From positions 2,365,915 to 2,429,914 of the forward strand of contig CM036252.1 of assembly GCA_020698575.1 (NCBI GenBank): DNA of 64,000 nucleotides, in the 5' to 3' direction. The notes under the pieces are model-generated. The model saw only the letters and a list, made by a program, of their open reading frames with translations, was not told the DNA's origin and did no database searches. Source of the DNA: Bostrychus sinensis. Lineage: Eukaryota; Chordata; Actinopteri; Gobiiformes; Eleotridae. The translations under genes were made by a program, and so were the position numbers. Below, one piece after another: positions 11,919-23,241 of the stretch; the first letter of the stretch is position 1, and each line of letters opens with the position of its first letter.

Positions 11919-13036
11919 GGGTGGGAGCGGGGATTGAACCACCAACCTCTGGGGCAGTAGTGATTGTAAAAGCCAGTTTACTCTCAGTCTGTTTATGGCG
12001 GTGTTTAACTGAAGGTTTAACTCTGTACAGTTCATATCTCTGTGATCTCTGGGCCCACATCAAACAATAACTTTTAGAAAACTGAAAGTCTCCTCTAAGT
12101 AAAAACTGTGTTGGTCTTTACAGTGCATTGTAATAAAAAGATAAACTGTAGTTGTAATGTTCATCTGGCTTTAATAAGGTTCACTGTTTTGTATTTTTAT
12201 GGATAAACTTTTGAACATCGCCCCAAATCAGGCCTGGTACTTATTTTTTTCTCATTTAACGACCCAGTGTTTTCATCTGTATTTCTGCACTTACGGCATG
12301 ATTTATAGAACATTTGTGTTGAGTTTATTTGTGTAATGTGTAATGTACATTAGTAATATCAATAATAACACTGAGCAGTAATCTTGTAATTTAATCTTGT
12401 AATTTTCTAATTTGGCCTGATACCAGTCAGGCCTGGAATCTCCCTCCAACATTCTTTCTCTTTCACTCACAGACTCTTTCTCTTTCTGTTTCTCTGCTGT
12501 GTCCTGAAGAAAGCTCAGAGTGGAACAGAAACAATTAACAGAAGCAATTAAAAAATATCAAATTTGATGTTTTTTTTTTCTTTTTTATAAACCAGGTCTA
12601 ACCCAGGTCACATCAGAGTACTCAGTGTTTTTCTGAACTGACTCCAGTTTCTCTCAAAGACAACTCTGTCATTTCCTCATAAACAGAGCTCAGTGTTCAG
12701 ACAAAATGGCCGCTGTAGCTTCTGTGATGTGAGCACAGGAAATATAAAATATAAAGTTAATATAAAACTGTCTGAATGTGCTCCTGTAGAGAAAACTGAA
12801 CTGAATTAAAACTGGCTCTGTCTGACCTGAAGTGAACTCTCTGTTAAGTTTTGTTTTGAGTCAGTTTGTGTTGGACTCTGGACAAAGTTTGCACACGGCT
12901 CTGCCTCAGGTCCTGGTCCTGGTCCTGGTCCTGGTCCTGGCTCAGGTGCAGTGTAACCACTGTTTCCTCACAAACACAGAGTTAATCTGAGGAGAAGGTT
13001 TTACTGCAGCAGACTTTCTGTAACAAAATAAAGTGA
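11919..13036 (+). repeat. Duplicated segment, copy 2
   Basis: Near-identical copy of 8811-10258, starting with the same GGGTGGGAGCGGGG and ending near TTTCTGTAACAAAATAAAG. Its hexamer array is contracted to a few units (12906-12947). Differences seen: deletion of a ~24 bp pyrimidine tract, AATCTTGTAATT in place of AATCTTTTAATT, and TGTGAGCACAGG in place of TGTGGACACAGG. The last change is shared with copy 3. Confidence 0.93.
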
Positions 13037-15110
13037 TGTAGCCCAGTCTAAAATATTTATTTCACACTCTACAGGCTAAAATATAAATAATATCTTTGAA
13101 TAAATAATTTTAAATATGTCATAAATATGTTAAAAATAATTTAAATGTTCTCTGAATATTGTTAAAATCACAATAAAAAATAGTTCAGCTCTCAGTGCAA
13201 AAAAGTGTTCATAAATACTTAAAAATAGCTATAAGCAAACCAATGGTTCTTGTCATTTATTTTATGCAAAACACAGTATTTTGTCACAAGTTTGTTTGAG
13301 ATATCATCTCCAAAGTGTGCTCTTGTATTTCTCTGATTACATTGTTTGATGTAAAGCTAACGTCCAATCAGATGTGAGAGGGCGGGGTCTAACAGAGGCA
13401 GTGTGAAAAACATCTCGGCTGCTCAGAAGCTAAGCTAAAGGTAAATGGTCTCAGAATATTTACAGATCAGAGTCTACCTGACTGTTTAGGACTGTGATGA
13501 GTGAGTACTCGATGTATATAATGTTTGTGCTTAGATGAAATGTTAAAGTGTAACGTTATGTGTCTAATGCTAATCGCGAGTTAGCATGTTAGCATGTTAG
13601 CGCGAGCTAATAGCAGCTTTATATGTAAAGTATAGGAGCTTTAGACAAATTTATGAAACTAAATTGAGACTTTGAATGCACAGTGGACTGAGAGGAACTC
13701 TCTGGACTTTCCTGCTGTGAGGAGACCAGTCACAGTTTCTCCTCAGTGAACTCCACACACAGCCGTGTGATGAAGCTAACTCCAACCACGTTACCAAGCA
13801 GGACCGCAGGGTCACGGGCAAGGCCTCAACTCGCCCTGCACCTAACCAAACGGATTTGACTCACTGTGCATTTTTATTTTTGGCTTGTGTAACAAGTGAA
13901 GCAGACATTTTGTGTTTTTTCTGGTCACTACGAACCCGAGCCACGGTATCAGGCCTGCAACGGTTTGTTTATGAGCTCAAAAGAATGAGCTAAAAAAAAA
14001 AAAAAAAAAGGTAGAAAAAGCAACTGAACTTAAAAGGGAAGTTTTTAGTTTGAACATAATGTTCTGAAATACTGTTTTATGATTTTGTGAAGTTACCAGT
14101 CATTTTCAAAGTGTAGTGACAAACACAAAATATATATTTTTTTAATTTATTTTGAAAAATATTTTCATTTACTAAATTCTTTTTTTGACTTTACATTTTC
14201 CTGTGTTGTGTCATATATTTTATTTTACAGATTTATATTTCATTTTAAAGCTTACATAGATCTAAATACGGTTAAAAAAAAACAACATTTCATTATTCTT
14301 AGTGGGTTTAAAAACAGACTCATTCATATTTTGGCTGCTAAGTGGAGGCACAGCCATAATTAAAATTCATCAATAAGATTAAAAACTGATTGTTTCTGCT
14401 TTACCAGTGTTAGTTCATTAGTCATACCTAACGTACCCAGGGCCCCACCCTCAGTACTACCACCACATTAATAAAGGATTAATGCTGAGCCACTTGGGTT
14501 GGGTGCTACAGCAATGAGAAAGCATTAAGTACTGTTACTATGTTTGTATTAAAGACACAATAAATGTGTGTAGTTATAGTACTACAGAATGTGAGTACTT
14601 CTGTCTCTTCTAGTTTATGTACTTCTACTACAACAACACACATTTATTGTGTCTGTCTGACTAAAAGAAACTTTGAACAGTACTAACAGTGCTGCTGTTA
14701 CCATTACTACTCTTACTACTACTGCTAGTATTACTGTTCCTGGCTGTAGTATTTTCCTGTAAAGTGTACTTCTATGACAGTTAGCAGACCTCCGCCAAGG
14801 CATTGTCCCTATCTCACAATGGAAAGAGACAGTCCCAGACCAGGACTCACCCCGGGCATCCTCTAGTTCAGGGGTAAATGCTCTACAGCCTTTATATCCC
14901 CTGAGTAATGGAGCTGACAGCCAGGCCTGGAATCTTCCTCTCTCTGTCCTGAAGAAAGCTCAGAGTGGAACAGAAACCTGAGGATCCTTCCCCGAGTGAC
15001 GGACCCTGAGCTGCAGCTCATTTTACAGAGGAGCTGTTAAAAACATTCAATCAGACGTTTTTATACGGCAGGAACAAAGGGTTTTTAGAGTTTATATTTG
15101 TTACAATTTA
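13037..15110. other. Non-coding stretch, no gene recognised
   Basis: A/T-rich DNA with a CpG-containing part around 13560-13620 (repeated TTAGCATG and GCGAG strings) and a poly-A run near 13994. The portion 14520-14780 carries remnants of the 10259-10540 block. A short minus frame at 14615-14803 lies entirely in that remnant and looks non-coding. No RNA gene is recognised. Confidence 0.45.
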
Positions 15111-18100
15111 CTGGTTTAGTCCTGGTTCTGGCCTGGTTCTGGCCTGGGTTTAGACCTGGTTTAGACCTGGTTTAGACCTGGTTTAGTCCCGGTTTAGACC
15201 TGGTTTAGACCTGGTTTAGACCTGGTTTAGTCCTGGTTTAGACCTGGTTTAGACCTGGTTTAGACCTGGTTTAGACCAGGTTTAGTCCTGGTTTAGACCT
15301 GGTTTAGTCCTGGTTTAGACTTGGTTCAGTCCTGGTTTAGACCTGGTTTAGACCTGGTTTAGACCTGGTTTAGACCAGGTTTAGTCCTGGTTTAGACCTG
15401 GTTTAGTCCTGGTTTAGACCTGGTTTAGACCTGGTTTAGTCCTGGTTTAGACCTGGTTTAGACCTGGTTTAGACCTGGTTTAGACCAGGTTTAGTCCTGG
15501 TTTAGACCTGGTTTAGTCCTGGTTTAGACCAGGTTTAGTCCTGGTTAAGACCTGGTTTAGACCAGGTTTAGTCCTGGTTTAGACCTGGTTTAGACCTGGT
15601 TTAGTCCTGGTTTAGTCCTGGTTTAGACCTGGTTTAGTCCTGGTTTAGACCAGGTTTAGTCCTGGTTAAGACCTGGTTTAGACCAGGTTTAGTCCTGGTT
15701 TAGACCTGGTTTAGACCTGGTTTAGACCTGGTTTAGACCAGGTTTAGTCCTGGTTTAGACCTGGTTTAGTCCTGGTTTAGACCAGGTTTAGTCCTGGTTA
15801 AGACCTGGTTTAGACCAGGTTTAGTCCTGGTTTAGACCTGGTTTAGACCTGGTTTAGACCTGGTTTAGACCAGGTTTAGTCCTGGTTTAGACCTGGTTTA
15901 GTCCTGGTTTAGACCAGGTTTAGTCCTGGTTAAGACCTGGTTTAGACCAGGTTTAGTCCTGGTTTAGACCTGGTTTAGACCTGGTTTAGACCTGGTTTAG
16001 ACCTGGTTTAGACCAGGTTTAGTCCTGGTTTAGACCTGGTTTAGACCTGGTTTAGACTTGGTTCAGTCCTGGTTTAGACCTGGTTTAGACCTGGTTTAGA
16101 CCTGGTTTAGACCAGGTTTAGTCCTGGTTTAGACCTGGTTTAGTCCTGGTTTAGACCTGGTTTAGACCTGGTTTAGTCCTGGTTTAGACCTGGTTTAGAC
16201 CTGGTTTAGACCTGGTTTAGACCAGGTTTAGTCCTGGTTTAGTCCTGGTTTAGACCAGGTTTAGTCCTGGTTAAGACCTGGTTTAGACCAGGTTTAGTCC
16301 TGGTTTAGACCTGGTTTAGACCTGGTTTAGTCCTGGTTTAGTCCTGGTTTAGACCTGGTTTAGACCTGGTTTAGTCCTGGTTTAGACCAGGTTTAGTCCT
16401 GGTTAAGACCTGGTTTAGACCAGGTTTAGTCCTGGTTTAGACCTGGTTTAGACCTGGTTTAGTCCTGGTTTAGACCTGGTTTAGACCTGGTTTAGTCCTG
16501 GTTTAGTCCTGGTTTAGACCTGGTTTAGACCTGGTTTAGACCTGGTTTAGTCCTGGTTTAGACCAGGTTTAGTCCTGGTTTAGACCTGGTTTAGTCCTGG
16601 TTTAGACCTGGTTTAGTCCTGGTTTAGTCCTGGTTTAGACCTGGTTTAGACCTGGTTTAGTCCTGGTTTAGACCTGGTTTAGTCCTGGTTTAGACCTGGT
16701 TTAGACCTGGTTTAGTCCTGGTTTAGACCTGGTTTAGACCTGGTTTAGACCTGGTTTAGTCCTGGTTTAGACCAGGTTTAGTCCTGGTTTAGACCTGGTT
16801 TAGTCCTGGTTTAGACCTGGTTTAGACCTGGTTTAGACCTGGTTTAGTCCTGGTTTAGTCCTGGTTTAGACCTGGTTTAGACCTGGTTTAGTCCTGGTTT
16901 AGTCCTGGTTTAGACCTGGTTTAGACCTGGTTTAGACCTGGTTTAGTCCTGGTTTAGACCAGGTTTAGTCCTGGTTTAGACCTGGTTTAGACCTGGTTTA
17001 GACCTGGTTTAGACCTGGTTTAGTCCTGGTTTAGACCTGGTTTAGACCTGGTTTAGACCTGGTTTAGACCTGGTTTAGTCCTGGTTTAGTCCTGGTTTAG
17101 ACCTGGTTTAGACCTGGTTTAGACCTGGTTTAGACCTGGTTTAGTCCTGGTTTAGACCTGGTTTAGTCCTGGTTTAGACCTGGTTTAGACCTGGTTTAGT
17201 CCTGGTTTAGACCTGGTTTAGACCTGGTTTAGACCTGGTTTAGTCCTGGTTTAGACCAGGTTTAGTCCTGGTTTAGACCTGGTTTAGTCCTGGTTTAGAC
17301 CTGGTTTAGACCTGGTTTAGACCTGGTTTAGACCTGGTTTAGTCCTGGTTTAGACCTGGTTTAGACCTGGTTTAGTCCTGGTTTAGTCCTGGTTTAGACC
17401 TGGTTTAGACCTGGTTTAGACCTGGTTTAGTCCTGGTTTAGACCAGGTTTAGTCCTGGTTTAGACCTGGTTTAGTCCTGGTTTAGACCTGGTTTAGACCT
17501 GGTTTAGACCTGGTTTAGACCTGGTTTAGTCCTGGTTTAGTCCTGGTTTAGACCTGGTTTAGACCTGGTTTAGACCTGGTTTAGACCAGGTTTAGTCCTG
17601 GTTTAGACCTGGTTTAGTCCTGGTTTAGACCTGGTTTAGTCCTGGTTTAGTCCTGGTTTAGACCTGGTTTAGACCTGGTTTAGACCTGGTTTAGACCTGG
17701 TTTAGTCCTGGTTTAGACCTGGTTTAGTCCTGGTTTAGACCTGGTTTAGTCCTGGTTTAGACCTGGTTTAGACCTGGTTTAGTCCTGGTTTAGTCCTGGT
17801 TTAGTCCTGGTTTAGTCCTGGTTTAGACCTGGTTTAGACCTGGTTTAGTCCTGGTTTAGTCCTGGTTTAGACCTGGTTACTTCTGGTTTAGACCTGGTTT
17901 AGTCCTGGTTTAGACCTGGTTTAGACCTGGTTTAGACCTGGTTTAGACCTGGTTTAGTCCTGGTTTAGTCCTGGTTTAGACCTGGTTACTTCTGGTTTAG
18001 ACCTGGTTTAGACCTGGTTTAGTCCTGGTTTAGTCCTGGTTTAGACCTGGTTTAGTCCTGGTTTAGACCTGGTTACTTCTGGTTTAGACCTGGTTTAGAC

Positions 18101-19241
18101 CTGGTTTAGACCTGGTTTAGTCCTGGTTTAGTCCTGGTTTAGACCTGGTTACTTCTGGTTTAGACCTGGTTTAGTCCTGGTTTAGACCTGGTTTAGACCT
18201 GGTTTAGACCTGATTTAGACCTGGTTTAGACCTGGTTTAGACCTGGTTTAGACCTGGTTTAGACCTGATTTAGACCTGGTTTAGTCCTGGTTTAGTCCTG
18301 GTTTAGACCTGGTTACTTCTGGTTTAGACCTGGTTTAGTCCTGGTTTAGACCTGGTTTAGACCTGGTTTAGACCTGATTTAGACCTGGTTTAGACCTGGT
18401 TTAGACCTGGTTTAGTCCTGGTTTAGTCCTGGTTTAGTCCTGGTTTAGACCTGGTTTAGACCTGGTTTAGTCCTGGTTTAGTCCTGGTTTAGACCTGGTT
18501 ACTTCTGGTTTAGACCTGGTTTAGTCCTGGTTTAGACCTGGTTTAGACCTGGTTTAGTCCTGGTTTAGTCCTGGTTTAGTCCTGGTTTAGTCCTGGTTTA
18601 GACCTGGTTTAGACCTGGTTTAGTCCTGGTTTAGTCCTGGTTTAGACCTGGTTACTTCTGGTTTAGACCTGGTTTAGTCCTGGTTTAGACCTGGTTTAGA
18701 CCTGGTTTAGACCTGGTTTAGACCTGGTTTAGTCCTGGTTTAGTCCTGGTTTAGACCTGGTTACTTCTGGTTTAGACCTGGTTTAGACCTGGTTTAGTCC
18801 TGGTTTAGTCCTGGTTTAGACCTGGTTTAGTCCTGGTTTAGACCTGGTTTAGTCCTGGTTTAGTCCTGGTTTAGTCCTGGTTTAGACCTGGTTACTTCTG
18901 GTTTAGACCTGGTTTAGACCTGGTTTAGACCTGGTTTAGTCCTGGTTTAGTCCTGGTTTAGACCTGGTTACTTCTGGTTTAGACCTGGTTACTTCTGGTT
19001 TAGACCTGGTTTAGTCCTGGTTTAGACCTGGTTTAGACCTGGTTTAGACCTGGTTTAGACCTGGTTTAGTCCTGGTTTAGACCTGGTTTAGACCTGGTTT
19101 AGTCCTGGTTTAGACCTGGTTTAGACCTGGTTTAGACCTGGTTTAGACCTGGTTTAGTCCTGGTTTAGACCTGGTTTAGACCTGGTTTAGTCCTGGTTTA
19201 GTCCTGGTTTAGACCTGGTTTAGACCTGGTTTAGACCTGGT
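15111..19241 (-). repeat. 11-bp minisatellite array 4, reverse orientation, 4.1 kb
   Basis: The largest multi-variant array: GGTTTAGACCT and GGTTTAGTCCT dominate, with self-complementary-looking GGTTTAGACCAGG junctions in the first half. In the second half GGTTACTTCT recurs as a spacer unit, spaced by runs of 11-mers. The blocks that repeat with these markers show amplification of multi-unit segments, not only of single units. Confidence 0.97.
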
Positions 19242-20568
19242 GTCCTCTCCTTGTGTCTGTGATGATGGAGCAGCACATTAGTCATCAATGTTGTGTATTG
19301 TTGTCATGTTTGCTTTGTAAACAGAAATAAATTAGGTTTTTCCACTGTCGTGGTTGGTCACATGACTCCTGCAGAACCATGTGACCACATTCCTCCAACA
19401 CACATTCAACATCATATATACTTTTTTATTCACTTTATAAAAACAAATCCAACAAAAATAAACAGTAGTGTAATGTATTTTTATTTTTATTTTTTTTATA
19501 TAAAAAAACAAACAGATCATTATTAAAAACAACACAAAATCTTACTAACAATCATGCATTAATTACAATGTCATAAGTGCTACAGTAAAAATAATATAAT
19601 TAAAATCAGGCACATAGAATTGAAGACGAGTTTAAAGCCAGAATAGATTCTATTGCATTAAAACATAACATTTACATTCAGTGAACAGAGGCCCAGACAC
19701 AGACAGAAGCTGCCATTCCCAACATGCTCACACTCGTTTGCGTTTAACGCAGCAACACCAAAATCACTCCACATTATCTAGACAAGTGGGACATTAAAAG
19801 TTGTTGAAGGTTGTGTAGAATATTAAACGGTGTTGCCACAGCACAGCCCCAAATTTCATGTTTATTTTGTGGTTCGCTAACAAACCCTGATTTGATATAA
19901 CTCACACATGCAGAGCCCAAAGTGGATCAAATTTTAATCACTTATTTACTCCATGGACCTATGGGCATGAAAGAATTAAAAATGCCAATTGCTGCAACAG
20001 CACGCCCTGCAGAGTGAGGCAAAAATCCCTATGGAAGGGCAAAAATAAAGTTCTTTAGAAATGTACAAAATTTGGCAGAGAGATCCATGAGGTCACAACA
20101 ATGAAAAAAGTCAATAAGACTCATGCTTTACCTTGTACGGTTTTGCCACGGCAATGTCAGAAACTCCCCATTATACTTTAATGGGAATCCTGTACAATGT
20201 AATCCTATGGAGCCACTGATATTAATATTTTTAAAGAACCGCATCTAAAAATTTGGCAAGGATTGGCAAATTTGCCCCAGCTCTTGACGCGGCAGGCGAG
20301 GGCCTAAATCTTGCGACTATATATTTAACTTGCACCGCTTTGTCCAAACTGATTCTGGTTCTGCAGCTGCAGGTTCAAACCCATTCACTGGGAGTTGTTT
20401 GTGAGCTGCTCTTGGTCTGGCTCAGGGTCTGGCTCAAGGTGAGCCCCTGACTCTGAGCACACAAACCCCTCCACCACGATAAGGTGGCAGCTTTAGGAGG
20501 GGAATATATATAGGTAAACCTTTGTTTTCTGTTCGACATGAGAAAACAGCTGCTTCTGTCTTTGCATT
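19242..20568. other. 3' flank of gene B; unassigned dispersed-repeat-like DNA
   Basis: No coding exon is recognised. Several TTTATT strings (AATAAA on the minus strand, for example near 19425) could serve as polyadenylation signals for gene B, but none is close to its stop. The part 19740-20350 (with GGCAAAAATCCCTATGGAAGG and CCATTATACTTTAATGGGAA) has the look of a dispersed repeat whose family I cannot name. Confidence 0.4.
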
Positions 20569-22078
20569 TCAGGGATTGAGAGGCTCCTGTGACACTGTGA
20601 CTGGCTTTTTCAATTTTTGCAGCCTTTGTTTGATTAATGTTCTTTTCCAATATACAATCGCAGCAACAACCACTAAAAAAACAAAACCCACCACCAGGTT
20701 TATTTTTGATCCATTATTATTTGTTGCTTTACTTTCCTTGTTTTTGTCAAGGTTTTTATTTTCCTCCTTGTCTGTATTCTCAGCTTTTTGTGCCAACAAA
20801 ACTTCTGTTTTCTCTGTAAAAGAGAACAAATGGTTGTTGTGAGAAACCGAGCCATATCTGAATGCTGGAACAGACTGATCTGGTGTCCCCCCACCTGCTG
20901 AGCTCTTTTCTGTGACAGTCAGACTAATGCTGTAGCGGATAATTTTTTTTTGTCCTGCAGTTTCAACCAAAGTCTCACATGTGTAGGTCCCAGTGTCCTT
21001 CACTGTCAAGTTCTTTAGGATCACAATTCCTGTTTTCAACTGAGGATCTTGGAGCTGGACTCGGTTTGTGAATGACGTGTCTTGATAACTGTTCATGATT
21101 TTGCCATTTCTGTACAACAGGAGGTGTCTGTCTGACTTAGTCCACTCCAGGACTCTGACTTGTCCCCCCTCAGGCACCAGACACTGCAGCTCACAGTCCT
21201 CTCCGACTGTTTTGTTAATGGCTTCAGGGTCTAAAAAGAATTGAGAAAAAAACTGTGATGGAGTTTTATATGTTATTATATTTATATGGTATAACTCAGT
21301 GGCGTAACTTGTGGGGCCCCAGTACAGGATTTCAGAATGAGAAACTTATGAAGCACATTCAGCTCTACAGGTTCATACATTAAGCTTTTAATTTATAAAA
21401 TGTTGTTGAGTTTGAAAAAAAAATAATGCTGTTTATTTATTAATATGCATTAACTGCGATACTATATATATATTTTTTTGTTACAATTTGTGTATTTATC
21501 TTCAGAAAACCATGTTTTGTTTTTTTTGTTTTTTTGTTATGTCTATGAATTTAACAGGATTTAAAATTGAATTTATATTGATAAGTCTGTTCTGTAACAG
21601 AGTTGTGTGCTGCTCTAAATTACCATGAATAATTTAAACACAGGCTTAGACCACAGATGAACAAGGGCTCACTTTATAGGACCTCAAAACCTGGGCTCCA
21701 GTGCAGTTGCACTGACAGACATAATACACGAGTGTGCCTGTATCTGCGCAAAAGCACACGGGAAACTACATTCCAGTAAAGCATGTGACACTGCTCAACC
21801 GATCAAGTTAGGTACGTGTGAGCTGAGTCCAAAACATACTTGCTTTTAGTGCAGCTACATAAGAGTGGAGGGTATTTACTTTCAACAGCATGACACAGAA
21901 AAACACATATGGTAAAATGATGAAGAGCATAAAATAGTAGATCATATTTTAACTTTTTTATATGTAGTAGAAAAAAGTGATCTAAAGATTCGATGTAAGT
22001 AAAGTAATTCTTACCTGCTGACACAGAAGTCACAAGAAAAATCAATGAGAGGAAATATAAAAGTAAATGTTTCTCCAT
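20569..22078 (-). CDS. Gene B: V-set Ig type I membrane receptor (butyrophilin/B7-like)
   Basis: Two exons are joined at a phase-1 GT-AG intron: 22078-22015 (ATG, 64 nt) and 21230-20569 (stop). The 241-residue product has a signal peptide (MEKHLLLYFLSLIFLVTSVSA, residues 1-21). A V-type Ig domain follows, with B-strand Cys38, Trp51 in EWTK and F-strand Cys106 in DTGTYTC, plus an extra Cys34. A Lys/Asn/Glu-rich stalk leads to a transmembrane helix at about 198-216 and a short basic tail with no tyrosine. NKT and NLT are glycosylation sequons. Inside exon 2, 20894-20814 can be read as an 81-nt phase-1 intron (AG|GTGGGG to TTTTACAG|AG); removal keeps frame and gives 214 residues. The 'FTNRV.LQD..LKTG' pattern fits teleost butyrophilin/B7-type V domains. 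The ligand is unknown. With no tail motif it may be a ligand or need an adaptor. Confidence 0.8.
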
Positions 22079-22142
22079 ATTAGAGGCAGATAAGCAGTGT
22101 ATCCTGCAACAACAACAACAACAACACCCGAGCACAACTTTA

Positions 22143-22845
22143 TGATCTCTCTCCCTCCCTCTGTCCCTCCCTCTCTCCCTCCTTCTCTCCCTCCCTCTGT
22201 CCCTCCTTCTCTCCCTCCCTCTGTCCCTCCTTCTCTCCCTCCCTCTGTCCCTCCCTCTGTCCCTCCCTCTGTCCCTCCCTCTGTCCCTCCCTCTCTCCCT
22301 CCCTCTCTCCCTCCCTCTGTCCCTCCCTCTCTCCCTCCCTCTCTCCCTCCCTCTGTCCCTCCCTCTGTCCCTCCCTCTGTCCCTCCCTCTGTCCCTCCCT
22401 CTCTCCCTCCCTCTCTCCCTCCCTCTCTCCCTCCCTCTGTCCCTCCCTCTGTCCCTCCCTCTGTCCCTCCCTCTGTCCCTCCCTCTGTCCCTCCCTCTGT
22501 CCCTCCCTCTCTCCCTCCCTCTCTCCCTCCCTCTGTCCCTCCCTCTGTCCCTCCCTCTGTCCCTCCCTCTGTCCCTCCCTCTGTCCCTCCCTCTCTCCCT
22601 CCCTCTCTCCCTCCCTCTGTCCCTCCCTCTCTCCCTCCCTCTCTCCCTCCCTCTGTCCCTCCCTCTGTCCCTCCCTCTGTCCCTCCCTCTGTCCCTCCCT
22701 CTGTCCCTCCCTCTCTCCCTCCCTCTCTCCCTCCCTCTGTCCCTCCCTCTCTCTCTCCCTCCCTCTCTCCCTCCCTCTCTCCCTCCCTCTGTCCCTCCCT
22801 CTGTCCCTCCCTCCCTTCCTCCCTTTTTCACTCCCTCCCTCGCTC
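22143..22845 (+). repeat. Polypyrimidine/polypurine satellite (CCCTCCCTCTGT / CCCTCCCTCTCT)
   Basis: About 0.7 kb of 12-bp CCCTCCCTCTGT and CCCTCCCTCTCT units, almost strictly pyrimidine on the plus strand. The minus strand repeats GGGAGGGACAGAGGGAGGG, which satisfies the G3N1-7 rule for quadruplexes, and the mirror symmetry suits triplex DNA. It starts 65 bp upstream of gene B's ATG and lies in the divergent interval between genes B and A. The long open frames on both strands are consequences of the repeat. Confidence 0.95.
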
Positions 22846-23241
22846 TCTCTATTAAGTTTTAAGTCCAAGTTTAAGATTAAGTTTGATTGTTTTGTCCTTT
22901 TACAGTGTGTTATCAGAGCAGTAAAGACAGAAGACTACAGACTCAATAGCACCACCTTCAGGATAAAATGTGTTTCTTTACCACATTAAGTGAGAGTTGA
23001 AATAATGCCCTTCTCAAACAAACGCTGTGCTAGACATGGAAAACAGGACGCTTCACCTTCAGAATAAATTCCCACAGAACTTATGTCTGCAACTAAAAAC
23101 TAAGTCTAATATTTCATGAGGCGCTGTGGTCTCTGAGCTGCTTCCTGGTCTGTTCTGGTGCAGAGACCACAGCTCACAGGAAGGGGAGGGCTCTGGTAGT
23201 GGTACTAAAGACAGGTCTTTACAGAGCAGCATCAGCACACG
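22846..23241 (+). promoter_or_regulatory. Intergenic 5' region of gene A
   Basis: About 400 bp between the satellite and the gene A start codon. No clear TATA box is seen. A purine-rich GGAAGGGGAGGG near 23180 could bind ETS-family factors, which commonly drive leukocyte receptor genes; this is inference. The transcription start cannot be set. Confidence 0.3.

Noticed and set aside
21803..22868. Arg/Gly/Glu-rich (342 and 242 residues) and Pro/Ser-rich (252 residues) open frames
   Set aside because: They come from the CCCTCCCTCTST satellite. One of them runs by chance into gene B's signal-peptide exon.
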